Positions 36,639 through 45,967 of a stretch of DNA of 64,000 nucleotides are shown piece by piece (the stretch's first letter is position 1; each line of letters opens with the position of its first letter). This DNA is from Gammaproteobacteria bacterium (GTDB lineage Bacteria; Pseudomonadota; Gammaproteobacteria; Pseudomonadales; Porticoccaceae), in NCBI GenBank assembly GCA_016708925.1, contig JADJET010000001.1:277501-341500 (forward strand), given 5' to 3'. A program made the translations under genes and the position numbers. The notes beneath the pieces were generated by a model. The model worked only from the letters and a program-made list of their open reading frames with translations. It had not been told where the DNA came from and made no database searches.

Positions 36639-37145
36639 ATCAATCGAATCGGAACGACTAACCGGTTGCAGTCTCACATTTCTGTACTCAATTGGAGTAT
36701 GAAACCAAGGAATGCTGCAACGGGGAATACCAAAAGTTCCGGTACCGGGAACGTTTCGTGCCCTGTCGTATCTGCTTACAGCATTGTTTACCGCATTGTT
36801 TACCGCATTGTTTACCGCATTGTTTACCGCATTGTTTACCGCATTGTTTACCGCATTGTCGCGTTTGCATCGTGGAAAAATCCGGGCGGTTCGGTGCCAG
36901 TATCGCAAGGAGCATGCGACAGCGCCATGACGATTCCATGCCGGACCGGAGCCTCACCGCGACTTTCTGCCCGCCAACGCACCGAAGCGCACGGAAATTC
37001 GAGAAAAAAGTGGCACAGGACGTAATCATTGAACTGTCACAGGCAACGATGACAATACGTGTCGCACTCCGCTCCCCGAACCGGGACGCCGCAAGCGGCG
37101 CATCGCCCTGCGATCGCTGCGTCTGTCCAACCAGGAGTAACCGGT
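36639..37145. other. Divergent glgB/glgC control region
   Basis: This 507-bp noncoding stretch separates the two divergent glycogen operons. It contains the 12-bp tandem array at 36781-36860 and, before glgC, an AGGAG (37133-37137). I could not assign a convincing promoter pair on either strand. Confidence 0.5.
36781..36860. repeat. 12-bp tandem repeat array between glgB and glgC
   Basis: Six identical copies of GCATTGTTTACC (36781-36852) are followed by a partial copy (36853-36860); a degenerate half-copy precedes them. The unit is AT-richer than the surroundings. The array is perfectly homogeneous, so copy number probably changes by slippage. It lies about 140 bp from the glgB start and 285 bp from glgC. 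Confidence 0.95.
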
Positions 37146-38420
37146 ATGAGATCCTCCACTATCCACGGTGATCGTTCGCACCCGGCGCGGGAAACGCTGG
37201 CGCTGATCCTGGCCGGCGGCTCCGGCACCCGATTGCACGATCTGACCCGCTGGCACGCCAAGCCCGCGGTGCCCTTCGGGGGCAGCTACAAGACCCTCGA
37301 TTTTCCACTGTCGAACTGCATCAATTCCGATCTCCGCAAGATCTTCATTCTCACCCAGTACAAGTCGCATTCCCTCAACAGCCATATCCACAAGGGCTGG
37401 CACCTGCTGCATCCGGAACTCAATGAGTTCATCGAATTGCTGCCCGCCCAACAGCGCACCCGCGACTGCTGGTATCTGGGTACCGCCGACGCAGTGCACC
37501 AGAACCTGGACATCATTCGCGAGCAACGACCCGCGCATGTGCTGGTGCTCGCCGGCGACCACGTCTACAAGATGGATTATCGGCGGATGCTGGATCGTCA
37601 CATTGAAAGCGGTGCCGATATGACCATCGGCTGTCTCGCGGTGCCATTGCGGGAGGCACCGGGCTTCGGCGTGATGACCGTCGACGGCGCCGGCTGGGTG
37701 CAGGGCTTCAGCGAAAAGCCGTCGCACCCCACACCCTGTCCCGAAGACGCCACGCAGGCCCTGGCATCGATGGGGATCTATGTGTTCGCACGGGAATTTC
37801 TCGAACAGATACTTGACCGGGACGCACGCAACCCCAATTCCTGCCACGATTTCGGCAGGGACATCCTTCCCCACCTGATAGGAAACGCCCGCATCGCGGC
37901 TCATTATTTCCGCGATCCCGCCACCGGCGTGCCCGGCTACTGGCGCGATGTCGGCACCGTGGACAGCTACTACCAGGCCCACATGGACCTGCTCGCCGTC
38001 ACCCCGCCCCTCGACCTCTACGACCGCGACTGGCCGATCTGGACCTATCAGGAGCAGTTGCCGCCCTGCAAGTTCGTGTTCGACGACGACGACCGGCGCG
38101 GCCAGGCGACGGATTCGATGGTGGCCGCCGGCTGCATCGTTTCCGGCGCCACGGTGCGCCACTCCCTGCTCGCCACCAATGTGCGCGTCAACAGCTACAG
38201 CGTGATCGAGGACTCGGTGATCCTGCCCAATGTCGATATCGGCCGCAGCTGCCACCTGCGCAAAGTGGTGGTGGACGCCAATTGCGCCATCCCCCCCGGC
38301 ACCGTGATCGGCCTGGACCCGGTGGCGGATGCGCGGCGTTTTCATGTATCGCCCCAGGGCGTCACGCTGGTGTCGGCGGAGATGTTGGCGCGGCGTGTGC
38401 CGGAAAGCCATGTCGCCTGA
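37146..38420 (+). CDS. glgC: Glucose-1-phosphate adenylyltransferase
   Basis: This 424-aa enzyme makes ADP-glucose, the committed step of glycogen synthesis. The N-terminal nucleotide loop is LALILAGGSGTRLHDLT with AKPAVPFGGSYKTLDFPLSN. VLVLAGDHVYKMDY holds the metal Asp, and FSEKP the sugar-phosphate Lys. A left-handed helix domain ends the protein. AGGAG lies 8 bases before ATG 37146. Its stop overlaps the next gene by 11 bases. The family is allosterically activated by glycolytic intermediates. Confidence 0.97.
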   Translation: MRSSTIHGDRSHPARETLALILAGGSGTRLHDLTRWHAKPAVPFGGSYKTLDFPLSNCINSDLRKIFILTQYKSHSLNSHIHKGWHLLHPELNEFIELLPAQQRTRDCWYLGTADAVHQNLDIIREQRPAHVLVLAGDHVYKMDYRRMLDRHIESGADMTIGCLAVPLREAPGFGVMTVDGAGWVQGFSEKPSHPTPCPEDATQALASMGIYVFAREFLEQILDRDARNPNSCHDFGRDILPHLIGNARIAAHYFRDPATGVPGYWRDVGTVDSYYQAHMDLLAVTPPLDLYDRDWPIWTYQEQLPPCKFVFDDDDRRGQATDSMVAAGCIVSGATVRHSLLATNVRVNSYSVIEDSVILPNVDIGRSCHLRKVVVDANCAIPPGTVIGLDPVADARRFHVSPQGVTLVSAEMLARRVPESHVA

Positions 38421-40114
38421 GCCCGCCACACCGGCGCGTACCGATGTGGTGCTGTGCTGGCACATGCACCAGCCGGAATACCGGGAATCGGCCAGTGGCC
38501 GCTACCAGCAGCCCTGGACCTACCTCCACGGGATCAAGGACTACACCGACATGGCGGCCGCCATCGAGGCGATACCGGAAGCCCGCGCCGTGGTCAATTT
38601 CAGCCCCACCCTGCTGGAACAGATCGACGACTACGCTTGCCGATTGCGGGCGTACCTCGAGCGCGGAGAGGAACTGCCCGATCCGGTGCTGGCGTGGCTG
38701 GCGGCCGAGCAACTGCCCGCCGACCCCGAGGTGCGGGCGCGGATCGCCGCCCAGGGACTGCGCGCCAACGCGCAGCGGTTGATCGCGCGCTTCCCGCCCT
38801 ATGCGCGCCTCGCCGCCATCGCCCGCCAGGCCGAAGACGACGCCGGTATCCTGCCCTATCTGTCCGAACAGTTCTTTTTCGACCTGCTGGTGTGGTATCA
38901 CCTGGCGTGGTGCGGGGAGTCGCTGCGCACCGGAGACGACCGGGTAAGACTGTTGATGGCGCAGGAAACGGGCTTCGGCCGCGACCAGCGTCGCCTGCTG
39001 CTCGCGGTGATCGCCGACGCCCTCGCGGGCATCATCCCGCGCTACCGGACCCTGGCCGAACAGGGCCGCATCGAGCTCTCCGTCACACCCTACAGCCACC
39101 CTATCCTGCCGCTGCTGCTCGATATTGAGAGTGCCCGTGAAGCGGCTCCCGACTTGTCCCTGCCCCACTGCCATTATCCGGGCGGCGAAGCGCGCGCAAG
39201 GGACCAGCTCATGCGTGCCCGGGCGGTGTTCACGCGATTTTTCGGCGCCGCGCCGGCCGGCTGCTGGCCCTCCGAGGGAGCACTCAGCGAAGCCGCAGTG
39301 AAACAGATCGGCGCGGCGGGTTTCCGCTGGACCGCGAGCGGCCAGGCGGTACTGCACAACAGCCGTGGCCCGACCGACCGGGAAGCACCCTGCATTCACC
39401 ACGTCTATCGGCTCAAGGACTTGACACCAGACTGCTTTTTTCGCGACGACGGGCTCTCCGACAAGATCGGCTTCACCTACGCGACCTGGCACGCCGAGGA
39501 CGCGGTGGCCGATCTGGTTCATCACCTGGAGCACATCGACCGTGCCTGCCACGACCGCCAGCACCGGGTGGTCGCCATCATCCTCGACGGCGAGAACTGC
39601 TGGGAACACTACCCGCACAACGGGGGAGTTCTTCCTGCACGCGCTCTACCAGACCCTGGGCCGCCATCCGCGCTTCCGATTGACGACGTTTTCCGGCGCC
39701 AGCACGAACGCCAGCGCACCCCTGCCCCTGGCGCGACTGGTGACCGGCAGTTGGGTCTACGGCACCCTCACCACCTGGATCGGCGACCCCGACAAGAATC
39801 GCGCCTGGGAAATGCTCTGCGCGGCAAAAGCGGTCTATGACGAGGTGCTGGCGGCGGGCGAACTGGACGCCGGGCGCCGGGAGCTGGCGCAGCGGCAACT
39901 GGCCCTGTGCGAAGCATCCGACTGGTTCTGGTGGTTTGGCGACTACAATCCGGCCACCACCGTGGCCGAATTCGACACCCTGTTTCGCAGCCATCTGGGG
40001 CAGCTTTATCGACTGCTCGGCCGGCCGCTGCCGGTGGAACTTGCCAGCATCCAGTTCGTGGGTCGCGGCGCGCCCGAGCTCGGCGGAGTGATGCGCCGCG
40101 GCCAGGACGGCTGA
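38410..40114 (+). pseudogene. GH57 glycoside hydrolase, frameshifted
   Basis: The first 404 codons or so encode a GH57 enzyme: VVLCWHMHQPEYR at the start, CWPSEGALSE around the nucleophile region, and HRVVAIILDGENCWEHYPHNG with the catalytic Asp. At a run of five G (39622-39626) the frame breaks. With four G the sequence continues as EFFLHALYQTLG to TGA 40114, giving about 567 aa including a C-terminal WEML-AAKAVYDE helical domain. Uncorrected, the product stops at 39840 with an unrelated tail. It starts inside the end of glgC and precedes malQ by 12 bp, so it is part of glgC-GH57-malQ. The homopolymer points to sequencing error or slippage. The likely role is alpha-glucan cleavage or transfer. 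Confidence 0.85.
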
Positions 40115-40126
40115 CGGAAGCCTGCG

Positions 40127-41533
40127 GTGACGAATGCCGCCGCTTCACCCAGTCCGCTGACGGGCCGCGCCAGCGGCGTATTGCTCCACCCTTCCTCGCT
40201 GCCGGGCCCAGGCTCCGGCGGCACTCTCGGCGCGGCGGCCTATCGGTTTGTCGATTTTCTCGCGGCGGCGGGATTCAGTTACTGGCAGATGCTGCCACTG
40301 GGACCTGCCGACCGCTACGGCTCGCCCTATCAGTCCGAATCCGCCTTTGCCGGCAACCCAACGCTGCTGGCGCCGGACGCGGAGGCCAGGGCGCCGGGGC
40401 CGGGGCCGGCATTCATGAATTTTCTCGACGCCACCCGGCACTGGCTGGACGATTACGCGCTCTACCGGGTGATCCTGGGCCATTACCCCGACCTCGACTG
40501 GCCGCAGTGGCCGGAACCGCTGCGCCACCGCCACCCCGACGCCCTGGCCGCGATGCGGCGGGATCATGCCGAGGCCTATCGGGCGGTACAGATCGAACAG
40601 TTCCGGTTCGACCATCAGTGGCGGGCCTTGCGGCGCTATGCCGCGGCCCGAGGGGTACGCCTGATCGGCGACCTGCCGCTGTTCGTCGCCCATGCCAGCG
40701 CCGATGTCTGGAGCCATCCCGAGCAATTCCTGCTGGACGCCGCCGGCCAACCCCTGGCGGTGGCTGGAGTGCCGCCGGATTATTTCTCCACCACCGGCCA
40801 ATGGTGGGGCAACCCCCACTACCGCTGGGAGACGATGGCGCGCGACGGCTTCCGCTGGTGGCGCCAGCGCCTCGACCACCTGTGTCAGCAGTTCGACCTG
40901 GTGCGTTTCGACCACTTCCGCGGCCTGGAAGCCTATTGGGAAATTCCGGCGGACGCCGCCTCGGCCGCTGCGGGCCGCTGGGTCCCCGGCCCCGGCGCAC
41001 AATTGCTGGACGCGCTCGCGCGGAACCGCTCGTCGCTGCCGCTGATCGCCGAGGATCTGGGCGTGATCACCCCGGCGGTGGAGGCACTGCGCGACCGCTA
41101 CGACCTGCCGGGCATGAAGATCCTCCAGTTTGCCTTCGACAGCGATGCCCGCAACCCCTACCTGCCCCACAACCACCGGCCCAACGCGGTGGTCTACACC
41201 GGTACCCACGACAACGACACCACGCTCGGCTGGTTTCGCGCACTCGACACTGCGCATCGGCAACAGGTGCTCGAATATCTTGGTCTGCCCGCCGACTCGA
41301 TGCCCTGGCCGCTGATCCGCGCCGCCTTCGCGTCGGCGGCGCGGCTGGCGATCATCCCGATGCAGGACTTACTGGGGCTGGGCAGCGCGCGACGGATGAA
41401 CACTCCCGGTACCTGCGGCGGCAACAACTGGCGTTTTCGCTTCTCCTGGGAAGAAATCCCGGACCATCTGGCCGCGCACTTGCGGGAACTCAACCAGCGC
41501 CACGAGCGCACCACGACAGCGCCGCGGCCTTGA
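40127..41533 (+). CDS. malQ: 4-alpha-Glucanotransferase, GH77
   Basis: This 468-aa amylomaltase transfers alpha-1,4-glucan chains between maltooligosaccharides. Motifs: LLHPSSLPGPGSGGTLG, the nucleophile in LVRFDHFRGLEAYWE, the acid/base Glu in LPLIAEDLGVI and YTGTHDNDTTLGW. It starts with GTG 12 bases after the GH57 stop; GGAAG precedes it. It ends 27 bp from convergent glgP. Confidence 0.95.
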   Translation: MTNAAASPSPLTGRASGVLLHPSSLPGPGSGGTLGAAAYRFVDFLAAAGFSYWQMLPLGPADRYGSPYQSESAFAGNPTLLAPDAEARAPGPGPAFMNFLDATRHWLDDYALYRVILGHYPDLDWPQWPEPLRHRHPDALAAMRRDHAEAYRAVQIEQFRFDHQWRALRRYAAARGVRLIGDLPLFVAHASADVWSHPEQFLLDAAGQPLAVAGVPPDYFSTTGQWWGNPHYRWETMARDGFRWWRQRLDHLCQQFDLVRFDHFRGLEAYWEIPADAASAAAGRWVPGPGAQLLDALARNRSSLPLIAEDLGVITPAVEALRDRYDLPGMKILQFAFDSDARNPYLPHNHRPNAVVYTGTHDNDTTLGWFRALDTAHRQQVLEYLGLPADSMPWPLIRAAFASAARLAIIPMQDLLGLGSARRMNTPGTCGGNNWRFRFSWEEIPDHLAAHLRELNQRHERTTTAPRP

Positions 41534-41560
41534 ATCAGACGTCGCGAGGGATCGCCGCGC

Positions 41561-44134
41561 TCACACCCAGAGCATGCGCCCCATCTCGAACGGATGGGCA
41601 AGGAGTTCGTGGTGGGGGTAGACCCGCAGCATGTAGGACTGCAAACCGGGGGCTCCCGGTTTGAGCTCGATGCAAAACAGGGCGCGGCCGTCCGCCGTGC
41701 TGCCGCAGTGAGGCAAGGCATGGTGCGATCGGGCGCTGAATTCATTGTCCGGGGATTCCACTCCCAGCACGCAATCCACCAGTATGTCGTCCGGCGTCAG
41801 CGGCCCTAATTCCACCGCGACCTGGATGGTCAGGACTTCGTCCGAATGGATATCGGTGAGCGGCACGTCCAGGCGCTCGATCCTGACCGCAGGCCAGCCC
41901 GCGCTGATTTTTTTCTTCCAGGCGGCAAGGGTTTGCGCGCCCGTCCAGCCATCCGCTGTCACCCGCTCGCCCTGGTTGTGCGCGGGAAGATAGTGCTCGC
42001 GAATATAGTCGGCGGCCATGCGTTCGGCATTGAAGCGGGGAATGGTGGTTTTCATCGCCGCCTTGGCACGCGCCACCCAACCGCGGGAATAGCCGTGACT
42101 GTTGCGATCAAAATAGAGCGGCACCACCTGGCGTTCGAGCAGGTCGAGCAATTCGCCGGCCTCCTCGCGGTCGCGGAACTCCTGCGAGTATTGCGGCCCA
42201 TGGGGCGTGATGCCCCAGCCGTTATCGTCCGTATGACCCTCCGCCCACCAGCCATCCAGCACGCTCAGGTTGAGCACGCCGTTGATCGCCGCCTTCTGAC
42301 CCGAGGTACCGCTCGCCTCCTGAGGGTACTGCGGAGTATTGAGCCAGACATCGACCCCGGCGACCAGCTTGCGCGCCAGGGCGATGTCGTAATCCTCCAC
42401 CAGGAGGATCTTGCCCTCGAACTCGGGTTTGCGTGAATAGCCATGGATGGCGCGAATCAGCGCCTGACCGGGCTGGTCGTTGGGGTGCGCCTTGCCGGCG
42501 AAAATGAAAATCACCGGCCGTTCGGAGTCATTGAGCAGGCGCGCCAGGCGCGCTTCATCGGAGAACACCAGCGTCGCACGCTTGTAGGTGGCAAAGCGGC
42601 GCGCGAAACCGACCATCATGACGCTGCGCTCGCCCCGTTCGAGATGACGGGTCATGCGGGTGATCTGTGCCTTGCTGAAGCCGTTGCGGGTCTGCTGCCG
42701 GGTGATGCGCCCGACCAGGGCCTCGGCGAGCTTGGACTTGAGATACTCGCGCTGGCTCCAGAACACATGATCCGGTATCGCGTCGATCTGCCGCCAATAA
42801 TCGACGTTGGACAACTCGTTGCGCCAACTCCCGCCGAACTCCTGGTTGAAATAGATCAACCATTCCCGCGCCAGGAAGGTGGGCACATGGATACCGTTGG
42901 TGACATGGCGTATGGGATTTTCGGCCGGCTCGATCTGCGGCCAGATGAAGCCCTCCATTTGCGATGCGACGCCGCCATGAATGGCGCTCACGCCGTTGTG
43001 GAAGCGCGAACCCCGCAGGGCGAGCGCCGTCATGTTGAAGCGGTGCTCGCCGCCCGGACTCGCCCCCAGCGCCAGAAATTCGTCCATGGGAATCTTCAGC
43101 TCGGCGACATGGCTCGCCAGATAGTGGCGCACCATGCTGTGCTCGAAAAGATCATGTCCCGCGGCCACCGGCGTATGCGTGGTGAACACGGTATTGGCCG
43201 CCACCGCTTCAAGGGCCGTGGCAAATTCCAGCCCCTGCGCCACCAGTTCGCGACAACGCTCGATGATCTGGAGCGCGGGGTGACCCTCGTTGATGTGCCA
43301 TACCGTCGGCGCCAGCCCCAGCGCCCGCTGGGCGCGCACGCCGCCGATTCCCAGCACGATTTCCTGTTGAATCCGGTTGACCTCGCCGCCGCCATAAAGC
43401 TGATAAGTGATGGCGCGATCCTCCTTCGAGTTCTGCTCGATATCGGAATCCAGCAGATACAGCTTGATATGACCGACCTGCGCCACCCAGACCCGCAGCC
43501 ACACGTCGCGCTCGGCCATGCGTACCGACACAATCAGGGGCTTGCCTTCCTTGCAGGTGGCACAGGCGATCGGCAGATCCTCGAAACGCGACGGCATGTA
43601 ACTCGCGACCTGGTTGCCCTCGGCATCGATGGTCTGGTTGAAATACCCCAGCCGATAGAGAATCCCGACCGCGACGAACGGCACATCCATGTCGCTCATC
43701 GCCTTGCAGTAGTCGCCGGCCAGAATGCCCAAGCCCCCCGAATAGATCGGGAAGCTCTCATGAAGGCCGTACTCGGCACAGGCGTAGGACACCAGGTCGC
43801 GCCCCTCCACCAGCGGGCTCCGGCTGCCGGCGGCGCGATTGCGAAATTCCAGATAACTGTCGTAGGCCGACATCACGCCGCGAAAATCCTGCAGGAACAC
43901 CGCGTCGGATGCGGCTTTCTCCAGCCGGTCCTGCCCGACGCGGCGCAGAAATACCTTGGGATTGTGGCCGCATTGTTCCCACAGCTCGCCGTCGAGCCGG
44001 AAAAACAGCGCGCGCACACCGCGCTCCCAACTGTAGATCAGGTTGTTCGCGAGCTGCTCCAGCCCCTGGAGTTCCAGTGGAATACGCGGCTGAACTTCGA
44101 GCGGGAAACGGGTACCGGGCATGGTGTCAAACAC
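41561..44134 (-). CDS. glgP: Alpha-glucan phosphorylase, GT35
   Basis: This 857-aa PLP enzyme releases glucose-1-P from glycogen. It is the form with an N-terminal DUF3417 region (IPLELQGLEQLANNLIYSWE). Catalytic pieces are HINEGHPALQ, TTHTPVAAGHD and the PLP-lysine region EASGTSGQKAAINGVLNLS. Length matches this subfamily. It is divergent from glk and convergent with malQ, so its expression can be separate from the synthesis operons. Confidence 0.95.
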   Translation of the reverse strand: MFDTMPGTRFPLEVQPRIPLELQGLEQLANNLIYSWERGVRALFFRLDGELWEQCGHNPKVFLRRVGQDRLEKAASDAVFLQDFRGVMSAYDSYLEFRNRAAGSRSPLVEGRDLVSYACAEYGLHESFPIYSGGLGILAGDYCKAMSDMDVPFVAVGILYRLGYFNQTIDAEGNQVASYMPSRFEDLPIACATCKEGKPLIVSVRMAERDVWLRVWVAQVGHIKLYLLDSDIEQNSKEDRAITYQLYGGGEVNRIQQEIVLGIGGVRAQRALGLAPTVWHINEGHPALQIIERCRELVAQGLEFATALEAVAANTVFTTHTPVAAGHDLFEHSMVRHYLASHVAELKIPMDEFLALGASPGGEHRFNMTALALRGSRFHNGVSAIHGGVASQMEGFIWPQIEPAENPIRHVTNGIHVPTFLAREWLIYFNQEFGGSWRNELSNVDYWRQIDAIPDHVFWSQREYLKSKLAEALVGRITRQQTRNGFSKAQITRMTRHLERGERSVMMVGFARRFATYKRATLVFSDEARLARLLNDSERPVIFIFAGKAHPNDQPGQALIRAIHGYSRKPEFEGKILLVEDYDIALARKLVAGVDVWLNTPQYPQEASGTSGQKAAINGVLNLSVLDGWWAEGHTDDNGWGITPHGPQYSQEFRDREEAGELLDLLERQVVPLYFDRNSHGYSRGWVARAKAAMKTTIPRFNAERMAADYIREHYLPAHNQGERVTADGWTGAQTLAAWKKKISAGWPAVRIERLDVPLTDIHSDEVLTIQVAVELGPLTPDDILVDCVLGVESPDNEFSARSHHALPHCGSTADGRALFCIELKPGAPGLQSYMLRVYPHHELLAHPFEMGRMLWV

Positions 44135-44305
44135 TTCAGGTGGCGGAGGAAAAGTGCGCGGCGACTTCGCACCGGGAACGCGAAAATGCGCCCCCGAATG
44201 CCGCTATCATAGCAGCGTGCAGTGCAAGTTCCGCGACACGCGCCGCCGTGACAAACCGCGCCAGACCGGCCATGCTGGCGGCACCAGCCCAGAGCGGGGT
44301 AGCCC

Positions 44306-45283
44306 ATGATCCTAGCCGGTGATCTCGGTGGCACCCACACCCGGCTTGCCATCTTTCCGCCTGCCCCGGACACCGAGGCCGTGGCGAGCGCGCATTTTGC
44401 AAGCGCCGACTACCCGGACTTCGCCGCGCTCCTGGACGCCTTCCGCACCCGCCACCCGGGTCTTGCCCTGACCCACTGTGCTCTGGCCGTGGCAGGGCCC
44501 GTGCTCGACGGCCGCTGCCACGCCACCAATCTGCCCTGGTACCTGGACACCCGCGAAATCGCCCGCGCCCTCGACCTGGCTCCAGGCGCCGTTGCGCTGC
44601 TCAACGATGTGGAGGCGGCCGCGCTCGGCTTGCCGGTGGTGCCGGCCGAGCGCTTCGCGATGCTGCAGCGCGGCGCTCCGGGGGCGCGCGGCAACCAGGC
44701 GCTGATCGCTCCGGGAACCGGACTCGGCGAGGCGATCCTGTACTGGGATGGCACGCGTCACCACGCCTTCGCCACGGAGGGCGGACACTGCGATTTCGCG
44801 CCGCGCGATGAACTGGAAGCGGCGCTCCTGCACCACGCCGCGCGCCGCTTTCCCGCCCATGTCAGTGTCGAACGCCTGATCTCGGGCCCTGGAATCGCCC
44901 TCATTCACGAATTTCTGTGCACCCGCAGCGGCGATCATGCGGCCTGGACGCCACCCTCGGGCGCCGATGCCAATGCGGCGATCAGCGCGCGCGCCCTGGC
45001 GCGGGAGGATCCCCTGTGCGCACAGGCGCTGGCGTTGTACGCGACCCTGCTGGGTGCCGAGGCGGGCAATTTGGCGCTGAAGGCGATGGCCGTCGGCGGA
45101 GTGATCATCGCCGGCGGCATCGCGCCGAAAATCTTTCCTGTCCTCTCCGACGGCGTGCTGCTCGAAAACTTCCTCGCCAAGGGCCGCTTCCGGGAACTGT
45201 TGCAACAGATACCGCTCAGGGTCTGCCTGGACGAATGCGCGCCGCTGCTGGGCGCTCTGCGCCGCGCCCGGGAGATGCCTTGA
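44306..45283 (+). CDS. glk: Glucokinase
   Basis: This 325-aa ATP-dependent glucokinase is of the E. coli Glk type. The phosphate-binding loop is LAGDLGGTHTRLAIF, the catalytic Asp lies in LLNDVEAAALG, and IAPGTGLGEAIL with EGGHCDFAPRDELE completes the active site. It phosphorylates free glucose released by MalQ and GH57. GGGGT precedes the ATG at normal distance. Confidence 0.94.
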   Translation: MILAGDLGGTHTRLAIFPPAPDTEAVASAHFASADYPDFAALLDAFRTRHPGLALTHCALAVAGPVLDGRCHATNLPWYLDTREIARALDLAPGAVALLNDVEAAALGLPVVPAERFAMLQRGAPGARGNQALIAPGTGLGEAILYWDGTRHHAFATEGGHCDFAPRDELEAALLHHAARRFPAHVSVERLISGPGIALIHEFLCTRSGDHAAWTPPSGADANAAISARALAREDPLCAQALALYATLLGAEAGNLALKAMAVGGVIIAGGIAPKIFPVLSDGVLLENFLAKGRFRELLQQIPLRVCLDECAPLLGALRRAREMP

Positions 45284-45305
45284 TCGACAGTCGATCCTTG
45301 AAAGA

Positions 45306-45336
45306 CCGCTGCAACGGCCCATTGCGGTTGCAGCGG
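45306..45336 (+). terminator. Hairpin after glk
   Basis: A perfect 10-bp stem (45306-45315 with 45327-45336) with an 11-base loop follows the glk stop by 22 bases. There is no T-run, so termination is likely but not proven. Confidence 0.45.
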
Positions 45337-45359
45337 GGCGTATTGGGAGGGATACTTAA

Positions 45360-45378
45360 CTATAAGCGTGGCATATAG
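45360..45378 (+). promoter_or_regulatory. Candidate MarR-type operator
   Basis: CTATA and TATAG form an inverted repeat with a 9-base spacer, 10 bases before the marR ATG, within an AT-rich patch. MarR proteins usually bind AT-rich palindromes at their own promoters. Confidence 0.35.
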
Positions 45379-45388
45379 ATAGTGTTTC

Positions 45389-45826
45389 ATGAGCATCGAC
45401 AAAGACAGCCTGGGTTTTCTGGTCGCCGACGTCTCGCGGTTGCTGCGTACCGCTTTTCAGCAACGGCTCGGCGCTGGCGGCCTGACTTTTCTGCAGGCGC
45501 GCGCGCTGGTCTATGTCTCGCGCCACGAGGGTGTGCGTCAGAATCAGTTGGCGGAGCTGCTGGAGATCCAGCCCATTACGCTGGTTCATATCATCGATCA
45601 GCTTGAAGCCCGCCGATTGGTGAAGCGCGTCACCGACACCCGCGACCGGCGTGCCAAGCTGCTGTATCTCGCGCCCACCTCGCAGCCGGTGCTCAATGCC
45701 ATCGAGGCGGTGGTCGAATCGATCCGCGGCGACGCCATGCTGGGCCTGGATACCGATGAAGCCAACTTTGCGATGGCCGCGCTGCACCGGATGCGCGCGA
45801 ACCTGAGTCCGGAGAACTGCACCTGA
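45389..45826 (+). CDS. MarR-family transcriptional regulator
   Basis: This 145-aa winged-helix protein has the helix-turn-helix GVRQNQLAELLEIQPITLVHIIDQLEARRLV and the wing DTRDRRAKLLYLA, the hallmark DxRxxR of MarR. N- and C-terminal helices would dimerise. There is no divergent or co-directional target gene next to it: it lies between glk and convergent sucD, so the regulon is unknown; self-control by the palindrome just upstream is plausible. Confidence 0.92.
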   Translation: MSIDKDSLGFLVADVSRLLRTAFQQRLGAGGLTFLQARALVYVSRHEGVRQNQLAELLEIQPITLVHIIDQLEARRLVKRVTDTRDRRAKLLYLAPTSQPVLNAIEAVVESIRGDAMLGLDTDEANFAMAALHRMRANLSPENCT

Positions 45827-45833
45827 CGGAAAC

Positions 45834-45920
45834 GGTGGCAACGGCGCTGACCGCCGTTGCTACCGCCATGTGCTCGGGTAACGGATACCCTGGCCGGAAA
45901 CGTCGCGGCGCTTCCGGCCA
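45834..45920. terminator. Tandem hairpins between marR and sucD
   Basis: Two strong stems lie in the convergent gap: 13 bp with one wobble pair (45834-45846 with 45852-45864) and 9 bp perfect (45891-45899 with 45912-45920). A weaker 7-bp stem follows near 45935-45957. They probably terminate both genes. Confidence 0.6.
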
Positions 45921-45967
45921 GGCGACTGTCAACCCATCATCGTCAGCCAATGATGGTCAACCAACCG

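Noticed and set aside
36781..36860. 12-bp repeats as replication iterons
   Set aside because: There is no replication-initiator gene nearby, and the array lies between ordinary chromosomal glycogen genes.
36639..36908. Longer N-terminus for GlgB through the repeat array
   Set aside because: The added residues are only the translated repeat and non-family sequence; ATG 36638 gives the normal length.
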